Of a stretch of DNA of 64,000 nucleotides, positions 1 through 9,168 are shown piece after piece. This DNA is from Actinomadura sp. KC06 (lineage in GTDB: Bacteria; Actinomycetota; Actinomycetes; Streptosporangiales; Streptosporangiaceae). Position 1 is the first letter of the stretch. The number at the start of each line of letters is the position of its first letter. The translations under genes and the position numbers were made by a program. The notes below the pieces were generated by a model that was not told where the DNA came from, did not search any database, and saw only the letters and a program-made list of their open reading frames with translations. Location: assembly GCF_004348735.1 (NCBI RefSeq), contig NZ_SMKT01000012.1, positions 21,374 through 85,373 of the forward strand. The letters run 5' to 3'.

Positions 1-2
1 TG

Positions 3-2009
3 CTGGCCCCGCCCGAGACCGTCCAGCGCGCCGCCATGCTGCCCCCCGGCACCTGGCAGAGCGTCTGGGTGAAGGCCGCCCCGGGCGTGCCCCCCGAACG
101 GCTGCGCGGTGACCTGGCCCGGGAGTTGGGCGGCGCGGCCACGGTCCGCACCGCGGAGTCCGTACGGCGCGTGCAGAGCGCAGCCGCGGAGGGCGAGGGC
201 GCCTCGATCGCCGGCGTCATCGGCATGCTCGCCTCGGTGGCGATCTTCGTCGGACTGTTCGTGGTGGCCAACACGTTCGGGACGCTGGTCCGGCAGCGCA
301 CCCGGCGGCTCGCGCTGCTCGGGGCGATCGGCGCCACGCCCCGGCAGATCAAGCGGCTCATCCGGCTGGAGGCGCTGGTGCTGGGCGCCGTCGCCTCGGC
401 GGGCGGGGTCGCCGCAGGCTATCCGGTGTCCGCGCTGATCACCCGGCTGTTCGCGCGGGACGGCTTCGACGTCTCGGCCGCGGGCGCCCAGTTCGGCTGG
501 GTCGCGCTCGCCGTCCCTGCCGCGGCCGGGATCCTGGTCACCCAGGCCGCCGCGTGGCGGGCGGCCCGCCGCGCCGCGGGCGTCTCGCCGGTCCAGGCGC
601 TGCGCAGCACCGTCACCGAGACCCCGGAACATCGCCGGCCGCGGCTGCTGGCCGCGTTCGCGATCTTCGCCGGTGCGGGCTTCTGGTGGGCGGTGGCGGC
701 CGCGATCCGCACCGGCGATCCGCCCGGCCCCGACCGCACGTTCGGGGTCTCGCTGATGGTCGTCTTCGGTGCGCTGCTCGCCGTGACCGGCCTGGCCGTC
801 CTCACCCCGTTCTTCGTCAGGCCGCTGGGCGGCCTGGTCGGCCGCCTCGGCACGCTGGTAGGCGGCGAGACCGGGCGGCTGGCGCATGCCACCATCACCC
901 GCAGCCCGCGCCGGGTCTCCTCGGCCGCCTCGTCGCTGATGCTGGGGGTCGCGCTGGTCGCGTCCGTGGCGCTGGTCACGCTGTCGGTGCACGACCGGTT
1001 CCGGGACGCGGGACGGGAGGTGATGGCGGCCGAGCACGCGATCACCTCGACCGCCAGGACCACCGAGGGCGCGCCCGCGCCGCTGCCCCGGGACGTCGCA
1101 ACCCTGGTGACGGCCGCGCCGGAGGTGTCGCAGGCGACCGCTCTCACGCAGACCGAGGTCAAGCTGGTCTCGCCCCCATCGAACCGGCTCGAACCGGACG
1201 AGGAACCCGAGCCGTTCTACTTCCTCGTCAGCGGCGCCGAGCAGGCCGGGTTGCGCGACGTCCTGCGGCTGGGCGGACGGCCGCCCACGCTGCGTCCCGG
1301 CCAGATCGCGCTGTCGTCGACCGTCATGAAGGAGCGAGGGCTGCGCCGCGGCGAGGAGATCGTCGTCCGTGGCGCTCAGGGCCGCGTCACCCTCACGGTG
1401 GCGGCCGTCTACCACGACCCGTCCCACCTGTTCGCCGAACAGGCGCTCGCGGCGCCCGCGACGATGGACCGGCTGGACGCCAACGCGGCGACCCAGGCCG
1501 TCCTGGTGCGAGGCGGCTCCCCCGAGGACCTCGAGCGCGCGGTGGCCGGAGTGCCGGGCGTGCGGGTCCTCGACCGTGACGCCTACGTGGACGCCGCGTC
1601 CAGCTCCCTCACCCGTCCACTACGGGCGACGTACAGCTTCGTCGGCATGGCGCTGCTGCTGGCACTGTTCGGCATGGCGACCACGGTGTCGATGAGCGTC
1701 ACCGAACGCACGCGGGAGTTCGGGCTCCTGGGCGCCGTGGGCACGACCATGAGGCAGATCCGCTCGATCGTCCGGTGGGAGGCGGCGACCGTGGTCGTCC
1801 TCGGCACGATCCTCGGCCTCGTGATCGCCATGGGAACACTGACTCTTCTGCACCTGGCGACGGGAAGTTCCTTCCTGCGCCCGGACCCGCCGTGGTGGCT
1901 GGTCCCGATACTGACGGCAGGTGCGGCAGCGGCGACGCTGGCCACCTCGGCCCTCCCCGCACGTCGGGCCGCCGCCATACCCGTCCTGGAAGCCACCAAG
2001 GCCGAGTAG
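3..2009 (+). CDS. FtsX-family ABC transporter permease (5' partial)
   Basis: The frame is open to the window edge and reads like protein before the first ATG (36), so the true start lies upstream; 668 residues are visible. It is a MacB/FtsX-type permease: two FtsX domains (about residues 65-185 and 540-665), each with three membrane helices and the family pattern R-x-R-x2-L-x-LLGAIGAT or EFGLLGAVGTT just after the first helix. They flank further helices and an extracellular domain. Such subunits pair with a separate ATPase, often encoded just upstream, and move lipids, lipoproteins or peptides, or signal to cell-wall enzymes. The substrate cannot be read here. Stop TAG at 2007-2009; no partner gene follows on this strand. 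Confidence 0.9.
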   Translation: MAPPETVQRAAMLPPGTWQSVWVKAAPGVPPERLRGDLARELGGAATVRTAESVRRVQSAAAEGEGASIAGVIGMLASVAIFVGLFVVANTFGTLVRQRTRRLALLGAIGATPRQIKRLIRLEALVLGAVASAGGVAAGYPVSALITRLFARDGFDVSAAGAQFGWVALAVPAAAGILVTQAAAWRAARRAAGVSPVQALRSTVTETPEHRRPRLLAAFAIFAGAGFWWAVAAAIRTGDPPGPDRTFGVSLMVVFGALLAVTGLAVLTPFFVRPLGGLVGRLGTLVGGETGRLAHATITRSPRRVSSAASSLMLGVALVASVALVTLSVHDRFRDAGREVMAAEHAITSTARTTEGAPAPLPRDVATLVTAAPEVSQATALTQTEVKLVSPPSNRLEPDEEPEPFYFLVSGAEQAGLRDVLRLGGRPPTLRPGQIALSSTVMKERGLRRGEEIVVRGAQGRVTLTVAAVYHDPSHLFAEQALAAPATMDRLDANAATQAVLVRGGSPEDLERAVAGVPGVRVLDRDAYVDAASSSLTRPLRATYSFVGMALLLALFGMATTVSMSVTERTREFGLLGAVGTTMRQIRSIVRWEAATVVVLGTILGLVIAMGTLTLLHLATGSSFLRPDPPWWLVPILTAGAAAATLATSALPARRAAAIPVLEATKAE

Positions 2010-2239
2010 GCCCCAGCACACGGCCAGCGGCCGGCAGCGTCAGGTCGCGCGTAACGCCGGAGCTTCGCCGATGGATGAGCAGCCCCACATCAAGCGGTGC
2101 GCAGGAGGTCGTCGCGGCGGCGATCGAGCGGAGGGCCTACCCCTCGAAAATCTCCCAACTATCTACTCTCTGCAATCAGTCGATCCCTCTAAGTGAGGGC
2201 ATGGGATTGGGTGGATGCTCCCGACCCCCAGGAGAGGCC

Positions 2240-2764
2240 ATGCCCGACCACACCAATGCCATCCCGACCGGCAAGGTCTTGATCGTGCACAAGGTGATCA
2301 ACGCCTACCTCATGCCCGATGGCATCAGCGATGCCGAGACCAGCGACAACGACGAACTTCAGACCTACTGGGTGGACCCCTGGCCCAACAATGCATCGGT
2401 CTACTGGGTGTTCGAGCCCGCGCGGGACCGCCCCGGGGCTTACTACATCCGGTCCCAGCCCAACCAGCGATACCTCGGGATCCGGGGGGACGTGGCGAAA
2501 GCCGACGCGGTGGTGACCCTGCGGATGAACGAAAACAATGCCGGCCTCTGGGAGCCCGTCCCCATCCCGGGCCTGCCCGACAACCCGAACCACCCGGTGG
2601 TACGCGCGCTACGGCTGCGCGGCACCAACTTCGCCATGGCCACAGGCGGGAACCTTCCCAACCGAGACGCCGAGATCCACCTGGACCGCGCCTGGGACGG
2701 CGAGTTCAACTTCTACCACGCATTCCTCCTCATCCCCGAAGCGTCGGTCGTCACCCGGCCGTAG
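2240..2764 (+). CDS. Lectin-like (beta-trefoil-type) hypothetical protein
   Basis: A 174-residue protein. I chose the ATG at 2240 because GGAGAGG sits 3-9 bases upstream; the open frame runs far upstream only as a shadow of the permease gene. Aromatic-rich blocks (YWVFEPARD, YYIRSQPNQRYLGIRG, LRLRGTNFAMATGG, FNFYHAFLLIP) recur at about 45-residue spacing, resembling ricin-type or agglutinin-like beta-trefoil proteins. No signal peptide or membrane segment is visible, so it is probably cytosolic. Carbohydrate binding is an inference from this repeat pattern only. It stands alone and ends before a strong bidirectional terminator at 2871-2900. Confidence 0.65.
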   Translation: MPDHTNAIPTGKVLIVHKVINAYLMPDGISDAETSDNDELQTYWVDPWPNNASVYWVFEPARDRPGAYYIRSQPNQRYLGIRGDVAKADAVVTLRMNENNAGLWEPVPIPGLPDNPNHPVVRALRLRGTNFAMATGGNLPNRDAEIHLDRAWDGEFNFYHAFLLIPEASVVTRP

Positions 2765-2870
2765 CAGCCTGCCCGTACGTGCGCACTCGTCCGGGCACAC
2801 AGGCGCCTTGACGCCGCCCGCACGATACCCGCAGGCCACCGCCGAGACAGTCCTCGCACGCACGTCATCA

Positions 2871-2900
2871 GCCCGATGCCGTCTCCGGACGGCATCGGGC
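2871..2900. terminator. Bidirectional hairpin terminator
   Basis: Perfect 13-bp inverted repeat (GCCCGATGCCGTC / GACGGCATCGGGC) with a TCCG tetraloop. It lies between the convergent lectin-like gene (ending 2764) and SnoaL-like gene (ending 2953). No clear U-tract, as is common in actinomycetes. Confidence 0.8.
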
Positions 2901-2952
2901 GAAAGAGCCGAGCGTGACGTTCGAGACCGACCATCTGCAGATCCGCGGTCAT

Positions 2953-3495
2953 CTATTGAGAGTGGAGCCGGTCCGGTAGGTCGGCCAGCGCGAAGACCTT
3001 CCAGAAATAGGCATCCGCCGCGTGCTGGTCGCCGGGGTAGTTGATCGCCTCGGCGATACGGCCCTCCTCGACGCGGAAGGCCAGCGCCCAGGTGATGTCC
3101 AGTCCCTTGGGCTTCGTGCTCCACCCGCGGTGCAGGTCGACCACCCAGTCGCCGTCCGCGGCCAGGAAGATCGTCTCGGCCTTGAAGCCCGCCCGGCCGA
3201 GCGCCTTGAAGAAGGCCAGCACCTCGTCCGGACCCTCTTTCGTGCCGGCCAGGGGATGGTGTCCGGGGATGGTCCAGGTGATGTCCCGGGCGAAGAACCT
3301 CGTGCGCAGCGCTTGGAGATCGCCTTTTCCGTAGGCGTCGTAATACTTGCGGATCAGGGTGACGTTCGGATGCTCGCGAGGCTTGCCGACGGGCGCCGCC
3401 GCGGCCGGTTCGGGGCCCGCGATGGTCGCGGCGGCCGCGGCCGCCGCGGTGACGCCGGCGGCGCGCAACAGGCTCGCGCGAGAGATCTCGCTCAA
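2953..3495 (-). CDS. SnoaL/NTF2-like protein with export-like N-terminus
   Basis: A 180-residue protein starting at TTG (3495-3493), supported by AAAGGAG about seven bases upstream. Residues 1-35 form an alanine-rich signal-like segment. It resembles a Tat leader, but the usual twin arginine reads S-R-A-S-L-L, so one arginine is missing and Tat export is doubtful. Residues 42-170 match the NTF2-like/SnoaL fold (VTLIRKYYDAYGKGDLQALR, then DITWTIPGHHPLAG, then an EEGRIAE strand). Members range from polyketide cyclases and isomerases to catalytically inert scaffolds, so no reaction is assigned. The next gene on the same strand (3829-4323) is a lipoprotein of the same broad fold. Confidence 0.75.
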   Translation of the reverse strand: MSEISRASLLRAAGVTAAAAAAATIAGPEPAAAAPVGKPREHPNVTLIRKYYDAYGKGDLQALRTRFFARDITWTIPGHHPLAGTKEGPDEVLAFFKALGRAGFKAETIFLAADGDWVVDLHRGWSTKPKGLDITWALAFRVEEGRIAEAINYPGDQHAADAYFWKVFALADLPDRLHSQ

Positions 3496-3828
3496 GAGGA
3501 ACTCCTTTCGGAAATGGGGACAGCGCTTGTCCCGCTCATGTGGTGGTCGGAGGGAAAGACGGCGATGGCCAGTGCGCCCAACGCCGAGTTGCTGCGCGGT
3601 GACGTTTAGAGCGCAGGCGACGCCGTGACGAGCCTGTGCGGTACCCCGGTGAGGGACGCGGCCCTCATGGCGGCGAATGCCAGCCCCTGACCCACGCTCA
3701 TGACGACGACGCCGAAGACGTCCCCCTGCCGGGAGTGAGTTCAGAGGTCACATGAGCTCCGGTCGCGAGTGAGCTGTCACCATTGGCTCTCCATAGACCG
3801 CGGACTTTCCGCGCCGCATACCAGCCGC

Positions 3829-4323
3829 TCAGTAGCGGCCCACAACATCGCGGATCAGCCCGTCCTGGATCAGGAATGCGTAGGAGAAGCTCTCGCCACC
3901 GCCCCCGCCCGTCTTGAAGTCGTAGTTCACGACGTACCGGTCGCCGTCCCAGCGGCTCCCGGTGGGCTTGTAGCGGCCGCCGACGTCGAGTACTTCGGGA
4001 ATGAGGAAGCGATTCATGATGTCGGCGCGCGACGGGTAGACGCGGCCTGCGCTGTCGAATCGGGCGTTCTCCGCGAAGGTGGCCTCGACCCCTTTCGCGT
4101 CCCCCGCGTTGGCGGCGTCCAGGAAGCGGCGCGCGACCCGTTCGGCCTCCGCCTTGTCGACGGGCACGGCGACGGTGGACGCCCGAAGAGAATCCGAGGC
4201 GCCCGCCTCTGTGCCGGTGCCTGCGGAATTTTCCGGCGAACCGCCGGTATCCCCCGCGCCACCGCAACCTGTGAGCAGTACCGCCGCCACCATTGCGAAG
4301 CCGATGTGCCTACGAAAACGCAT
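3829..4323 (-). CDS. Lipoprotein with SnoaL-like domain
   Basis: 164 residues from the ATG at 4323, with GGAG about nine bases upstream; the frame is open further upstream but without coding character. Residues 1-20 are a signal peptide ending in lipobox L-T-G-C, so the protein should be lipid-anchored outside the membrane. A Gly/Ser/Thr linker (20-45) leads to an NTF2/SnoaL-like domain (AERVARRFLDAANAGDAKGV, then RYKPTGSRWDGDRYVVNYDF, then SYAFLIQDGLIRDVVGRY). No catalytic residues are evident. It is divergently transcribed from a LysR regulator (4623), which probably controls it through motifs in the shared 299-bp gap. Confidence 0.8.
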   Translation of the reverse strand: MRFRRHIGFAMVAAVLLTGCGGAGDTGGSPENSAGTGTEAGASDSLRASTVAVPVDKAEAERVARRFLDAANAGDAKGVEATFAENARFDSAGRVYPSRADIMNRFLIPEVLDVGGRYKPTGSRWDGDRYVVNYDFKTGGGGGESFSYAFLIQDGLIRDVVGRY

Positions 4324-4503
4324 GACAAAATCTCCAACCCTGCCATTTTCTTTCCTTCGCTTCCCGGCCGACGAGTGGACGCTGTGCCCCCGGCCCTGCG
4401 AGCGCAGGGCCTCCGCGGGCCGAGGGGAGGTCTCCGCTGCCGAAGGACGTCCGCTGGGCTCAGCAAAGCGCGGGCTCCCCGCGCGAGTCCAAGACCTTTG
4501 CCT

Positions 4504-4518
4504 ATGCAAAAAGCGCAT
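4504..4518. promoter_or_regulatory. Candidate LysR T-N11-A operator
   Basis: ATGC-N7-GCAT is a perfect interrupted palindrome whose inner T (4505) and A (4517) are exactly 11 bases apart, the LysR-family T-N11-A signature. It lies between the lipoprotein gene (start 4323) and the divergent LysR gene (start 4623). Confidence 0.45.
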
Positions 4519-4559
4519 GGTGGCCCAAGGGCTGGCGTCTCACCCGAGATGGCAAGGGA

Positions 4560-4580
4560 GTATGAGACCCATGCCCATAC
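4560..4580. promoter_or_regulatory. Second palindrome before LysR gene
   Basis: GTATG (4560-4564) and CATAC (4576-4580) form an inverted repeat with an 11-bp spacer, 43 bp before the LysR start. The position suits an autoregulatory site. Confidence 0.4.
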
Positions 4581-4622
4581 AGTTGACGCCTAGATCAGCC
4601 CTTGGGTCAGGGAGGCCTGCGC

Positions 4623-5567
4623 ATGGACGTGGACACGCGATCCCTGCGGTATTTCATCGAACTCGCCGAACAACTGAACTTCACCCGCGCCTCCGAACGG
4701 CTCTTCGTCTCCCAGCCCGCGCTGAGCCGAAGGATCCGCCAGCTTGAAGAGGACCTCCGCACGCCGCTGTTCGAGCGGACCGGTCGCGAGGTCCTGCTGA
4801 CCGCTGCGGGCGAGGCGCTCCTCCCGCTAGCGCGGCAGCTCATCGCCGACTGGCAGGCGGCCCAGCGCACCGCACGCGTCGTGGCGGCGGCCAGGTCCCG
4901 AATCCTGCGAGTCGGATTCGAGGCTTCGGGTGCCGGGACGATGGCCACCCAGGCTTACACCGAGTTCATGCGGCGGCACCCCGATTCCTCCGTCGAGCCC
5001 AAGCGCTTCGAGTGGGGCGGGGAGGTGATGGCGCTGCACGAAGGCCTGGTCGACGTCGCCTTCGTCTGGCTGCCCGCCCACACCACCGGATTGCACACCG
5101 AGGTCGTGGCCGTCGAGCGGCGGATGGCCGGGCTGGCCACCGGACATCCGCTGGCCGGACGGGACACGATCTCGATCCTGGAGCTGAACGACGAGCCGAT
5201 CGTCTGGACCCGGCGGGCGCCGCGGGACTGGGTCGACTGGTGGGCGGTGAACCCGCGTCCCGACGGACGGGAGCCGCTGTGGGGACCGGAGAACGACAAC
5301 GTCGAGGAGATGCTCGAACACGTGGCCTCCGGCCGGGCGATCTGCATCAGCCCCGAGTCGATGACACTGCACTACAGCCGTCCGGATCTGGCCTGGGTGC
5401 CCGTGGACGACGTCCCACCGCTGCGCATCGCCCTCTGCTGGCCGGTGAACACCACCAACCAATCCGTCGCCGACTTCGCCTCCGTGGTCAGGCACCTGTC
5501 CAGGGAACCCACGTCCGACTCGACCCGCGATCCGATCCCCGGGGAAGCCCGCAGGATCGGCGGTTGA
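4623..5567 (+). CDS. LysR-family transcriptional regulator
   Basis: 314 residues. The ATG at 4623 is preceded by GGGAGG at good spacing; an in-frame TTG at 4602 is less likely. The N-terminal winged helix (residues 1-65) is typical: LRYFIELAEQLNFTRASERL, then VSQPALSRRIRQLEEDL, then LFERTGREVLLTAAG. Residues 90-290 form the periplasmic-binding-like effector domain. It is divergent to the lipoprotein gene at 3829-4323, the usual arrangement for a LysR regulator and its target, and two palindromes lie between them. The effector is unknown. The last 80 bp overlap, antisense, the tail of the doubtful ORF 5488-6171. Confidence 0.9.
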   Translation: MDVDTRSLRYFIELAEQLNFTRASERLFVSQPALSRRIRQLEEDLRTPLFERTGREVLLTAAGEALLPLARQLIADWQAAQRTARVVAAARSRILRVGFEASGAGTMATQAYTEFMRRHPDSSVEPKRFEWGGEVMALHEGLVDVAFVWLPAHTTGLHTEVVAVERRMAGLATGHPLAGRDTISILELNDEPIVWTRRAPRDWVDWWAVNPRPDGREPLWGPENDNVEEMLEHVASGRAICISPESMTLHYSRPDLAWVPVDDVPPLRIALCWPVNTTNQSVADFASVVRHLSREPTSDSTRDPIPGEARRIGG

Positions 5568-6171
5568 CACGGTGGTGCCGCCCGACGGGCTCTAACACCG
5601 TTATGAACGCAGTCCGGAGAATCAGTTCACCATTGATGTTGTTGGTCGTTGCTGTCGCTATTGGTCGTCGTTGTGGCTGGCTGCGGAGACGCGGCCCAGG
5701 CGCGGTTCTTGATGCGGTAACTGTCTGGTACTGGGGCGACATGGACCCGTACACGGTCAGACCCGGACCCCGCAGATATTCGATACGTACCTGCTCGCCG
5801 GGCAGATAGCCGGAGGCCCTAATCCGGACCGTCCACCCGGCAGTTCCAGCGGCCGGCACGACCTCGGCGACCGGCGCGCTCGCACGAGGTGGCATCGGCA
5901 GAGCCTGCGTCGGCGGACCAGTGCTTCGCGTGAGGCAGGTGGAAGCCGCCCTGTCCGAACTGCGGTCCTGAACAACCCCTGGGATCGCCGCGGACGCCAC
6001 CCACACTGCCACCAGCGCCACAACCACGCCTGCCACCTTGGGATCAGTGAAATAGGTCAGGACCAACCACGCGATCGCGGCACACACCGGTGCGGCGGGC
6101 AGCAGTAGCCAGGCTGCAGCCACGTTTAGCGTGTAGAGCCACACCCAGCCCGCGCTGCCCGCCACGATCAC
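5488..6171 (-). CDS. Hypothetical membrane protein, possibly degraded
   Basis: 227 residues if started at GTG 6171. Residues 1-70 hold two or three hydrophobic helices; residues 110-150 form a soluble domain (WTVRIRASGYLPGEQVRIEY). Two oddities suggest damage. The frame stays protein-like upstream to a stop at 6262-6264 without a good start codon, so the N-terminus may be lost. After about residue 150 the frame runs into basic, low-quality sequence antisense to the LysR gene, whereas a shift near 5740 would give a Ser/Thr/Gln-rich tail stopping at 5627. Either a divergent gene or a pseudogene. No family recognised. Confidence 0.4.
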   Translation of the reverse strand: MIVAGSAGWVWLYTLNVAAAWLLLPAAPVCAAIAWLVLTYFTDPKVAGVVVALVAVWVASAAIPGVVQDRSSDRAASTCLTRSTGPPTQALPMPPRASAPVAEVVPAAGTAGWTVRIRASGYLPGEQVRIEYLRGPGLTVYGSMSPQYQTVTASRTAPGPRLRSQPQRRPIATATTNNINGELILRTAFITVLEPVGRHHRVNRRSCGLPRGSDRGSSRTWVPWTGA

Positions 6172-6498
6172 TGTCCCAGCGGCGATGGGGGTCAGCCACG
6201 GCGGAACGGCGATCGGGTGACGCTCAACCGTGTTAGGAGCCGAGGAAAAAGGTCTTGGTGATCACCGGCTGATCGGTGGCCCCTGGGCAACAGCCGCGCC
6301 GCAGCCGCCGCGTCCTGTTGCGTCCCCCACGATCTCGGACGCGATCGTGATTAAAGTGAGCGCGCCTCGTCCCGAGTTGGGCGCCGGGCGTGGGACACGG
6401 CTTGCGGACGTGCGGCCGTTCGGGTGTGGTGGAGGTGACGTGGGCAGCGCGAGGCGACCTACAGCGCTGCTGCGGCGCATCGGTGAGGAGCCGAGAAG
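6172..6498. other. Intergenic stretch before STAND gene
   Basis: 327 bp without a convincing gene. On the minus strand, 6172-6261 continues the frame of the damaged membrane ORF. The end carries GAGGAG (6485-6490), the ribosome-binding site of the STAND gene. No terminator or strong promoter recognised. Confidence 0.4.
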
Positions 6499-9168
6499 AT
6501 GAAGGCACTGGCACCTGCGGTGCACCGGGCGATCGTCTGCGTCGACGTGGAGGAGTTCACCGATCGGCGGCGCACTCACCCGCACCAGATTGCGGTGCGC
6601 AAAGGCCTCTACCGGGCGCTCGACCAGGCGTTCGCCCGAGCGGGAGTCGCCTTGCGGCACTGCTACCACGAGGATCGCGGCGATGGGGCGTTGATCCTCG
6701 TGCCGCCGGACGTCCCCAAGGACCTTCTCGTCGCCGGTGTCCCGCAGGAGCTGGTCACGGCGCTGGCCCAGCACAACCACGAGCATGACGAACGGGCACG
6801 GATCCGGCTGCGGTTGGCGCTGCACGCCGGGGAGATCCACCACGACGATCACGGCGTCACGGGCACCGCCATCAACCTCGCCTTTCGGCTGCTGGAGGCC
6901 GCGCCGCTCAAGCTGGCGCTTGCCGACTCGTCCGGCACACTCGCCATGGTCGCTTCGCAGTGGTTCTTCGACGAGGTCATCCGGCACACGCCGGGCAGCG
7001 CGTCCAGCTCGTATCGGCAGGTGCCGATCGTGGTGAAGGAAACCCGGACCAGCGCGTGGATATGCCGGCCCGATGATCCCTATCCGCCCGATGAGACGTC
7101 CATGGCGGAACCGCCCGCACCTCCGCAGGCGCGGGAATGGCCCGTCCCGCGGCAGTTGCCCGCCGCCACCCCGGTGTTCGTCGGCCGGGAGGCCGACCTG
7201 GCGGCCTTGGACGCGCTGCCGGGCCGCGATGGCGCGTGCGAGGCGGTGGTGATCTCCGCGATAGCCGGCGGTGCGGGCGTGGGCAAGACGACCCTGGCGG
7301 TGCACTGGGCGCAGCGTGTCCGGGAACGCTTCCCCGACGGGCAGCTATTCGTCAACCTGCGTGGCTATGATCCGGGCGACCCGCTCAGTCCGCTGGAGGC
7401 CCTGGACGGCTTCCTGCGAGCGCTGGACGTACCCACCACCAAGATCCCTCTCGATCTGCAATCCCGGGCGGCGCTGTTCCGGTCCATGCTGGCGGGACGC
7501 CGGATACTGGTGGTGCTGGACAATGCCGGCAGTGCCGACCAGGTCCGGCCGCTGCTACCGGGCGTTCCCGGTTGCCTCGCGCTGATCACCAGCCGCAGCC
7601 GCCTGTCGGGGCTGACCACACGCGAAGGGGCCCACCGGCTTCCCCTCGACGTCCTGCCGGTCGATCAGGCAGTACACCTGCTGCGACGGACCATCGGCGC
7701 CCCACGGGTGGACGCCGAACCGGACGAGGCGCAGGAACTCGCGCAGCGGTGCGCGTACCTCCCGCTGGCATTGCGCATCGCCGCCGACCGCGCGGCAGGC
7801 CATCCGCACCTCAAGCTGGCAGACCTGATCGAGGAACTCGCCGATGAGAGTGCCCGGTTGGACATGCTGGCGACAGACGACGAGACCACCGCAATACGAG
7901 CGGTCTTCTCCTGGTCGTACCGGAGGCTGCCCGACGACGCTGCCAGGGCCTTTCGCCTGCTGGGTCTCCACGCCGGACCCGACATCGCGCTCAACGCCGC
8001 CGCGGCCTTGCTCGGCCTCTCCGTCTCCCGCACGCGGACCGTCCTCGACACGCTGACCGGCCAGCACCTGCTGGAACACAGCGGACGGGACCGTTACCGA
8101 TTCCACGATCTGCTTCGCGTCTACGCGGCTGAGCGCGCCGATCACGACGACACTCACACCACCCGCGACACCGCTGTGGGACGCCTGCTCACCTGGTATC
8201 TGCACACGGCCGGAGCCGCGCATGACGTCCTGCTCCCACACGGTCACCGGATCGATCTCGACCAATCGAACACCGAAGGACCATCGCCATTGGAATTCGC
8301 CCATCGTGACCTGGCACTGGCGTGGTTCGACGCGGAAAGGCATAATCTCGTCGCCGCTGTCCGGCACGCCGCGGAGAGCGGCCGCCACGCCATCACCTGG
8401 AAACTCGCGCACACGTTGATCGCCTTTCTCCACATGTGGTGGTATCCAGACGATTGGCTCACGGTGCTGCACACGGGTGGCGTCGCTGCCCAGCGTCTCG
8501 ATGACGCGGGTGCGCAGGCCGTCATGCTGCTCCATGACGGGGTGTGGCATCGCGAGTTCGGCCGCTATCGCGAAGCCATCGAATTGTATGAGAGATCGTT
8601 GAGATTCAATCGCGAGTCCGACGACCGCCGAATTGAAGGCTTCTGCCACAACAGCCTCGGCGTGGCCCGTACCGAACTCGGTGAACTCGATGTGGCAGTG
8701 AACCACCTTCAGTTGGCGCTACAGGTCTTCCGTGACATATCTGATCGCCGTGGGGAAGGGATCGCCTTGTCCAACATCGGCGAGGCCTACCAGAGACAGG
8801 GACGGCTCGACGATGCGATCGACTGCAACCGGCGGGCGGCGGTGATCCTCCGATCAACCGGAAACCACGAAGGCCGGGCGTCGGCGCTGCGCCGCATCGG
8901 GAAGGTTTACCGAGAGCTTCAGCGATACGATGATGCCGCCCACCATTACCGGGAGGCACTCGATATCCTGCGCGATAGAGGACATCGAAGGCAGACCGGG
9001 TACGCCCTCGTCGGCCTGGGAGAGGTCCATCTCGATGCCGGCCACCTTGAAGCGGCGCGGCAATGCCTCCAAGAGGCACTCGCCATCTTTACCGACGTTG
9101 ACACTTCGCAGGCAGCAAAAGTGCGCACCAAGCTGGCTGCTATCGACATTCCGAGAAAGGTGCGATGA
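6499..9168 (+). CDS. STAND NTPase with N-terminal class III cyclase domain and TPR tail
   Basis: 889 residues. Residues 8-190 resemble a class III nucleotide cyclase: D16 in VDVEEFTD, E58 and D62 in ExRGDG, and N126/R130 in INLAFR, so metal and transition-state residues look intact. The position that is Lys in adenylyl and Glu in guanylyl cyclases appears to be E58. Residues 225-550 are an NB-ARC/STAND ATPase: FVGREADL, Walker A GGAGVGKTT (257-265), Walker B LVVLDN (337-342), and a GLPLA-like CAYLPLALR. Residues 640-880 are TPR repeats. It resembles AfsR-type proteins with the DNA-binding and BTAD parts replaced by a cyclase domain. The stop overlaps the DUF397 gene. Role unknown; signalling or a defence-like switch are both possible. 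Confidence 0.85.
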   Translation: MKALAPAVHRAIVCVDVEEFTDRRRTHPHQIAVRKGLYRALDQAFARAGVALRHCYHEDRGDGALILVPPDVPKDLLVAGVPQELVTALAQHNHEHDERARIRLRLALHAGEIHHDDHGVTGTAINLAFRLLEAAPLKLALADSSGTLAMVASQWFFDEVIRHTPGSASSSYRQVPIVVKETRTSAWICRPDDPYPPDETSMAEPPAPPQAREWPVPRQLPAATPVFVGREADLAALDALPGRDGACEAVVISAIAGGAGVGKTTLAVHWAQRVRERFPDGQLFVNLRGYDPGDPLSPLEALDGFLRALDVPTTKIPLDLQSRAALFRSMLAGRRILVVLDNAGSADQVRPLLPGVPGCLALITSRSRLSGLTTREGAHRLPLDVLPVDQAVHLLRRTIGAPRVDAEPDEAQELAQRCAYLPLALRIAADRAAGHPHLKLADLIEELADESARLDMLATDDETTAIRAVFSWSYRRLPDDAARAFRLLGLHAGPDIALNAAAALLGLSVSRTRTVLDTLTGQHLLEHSGRDRYRFHDLLRVYAAERADHDDTHTTRDTAVGRLLTWYLHTAGAAHDVLLPHGHRIDLDQSNTEGPSPLEFAHRDLALAWFDAERHNLVAAVRHAAESGRHAITWKLAHTLIAFLHMWWYPDDWLTVLHTGGVAAQRLDDAGAQAVMLLHDGVWHREFGRYREAIELYERSLRFNRESDDRRIEGFCHNSLGVARTELGELDVAVNHLQLALQVFRDISDRRGEGIALSNIGEAYQRQGRLDDAIDCNRRAAVILRSTGNHEGRASALRRIGKVYRELQRYDDAAHHYREALDILRDRGHRRQTGYALVGLGEVHLDAGHLEAARQCLQEALAIFTDVDTSQAAKVRTKLAAIDIPRKVR

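Noticed and set aside
6499..9168. SARP/AfsR regulator
   Set aside because: No OmpR-type DNA-binding or BTAD domain; the N-terminus is cyclase-like.
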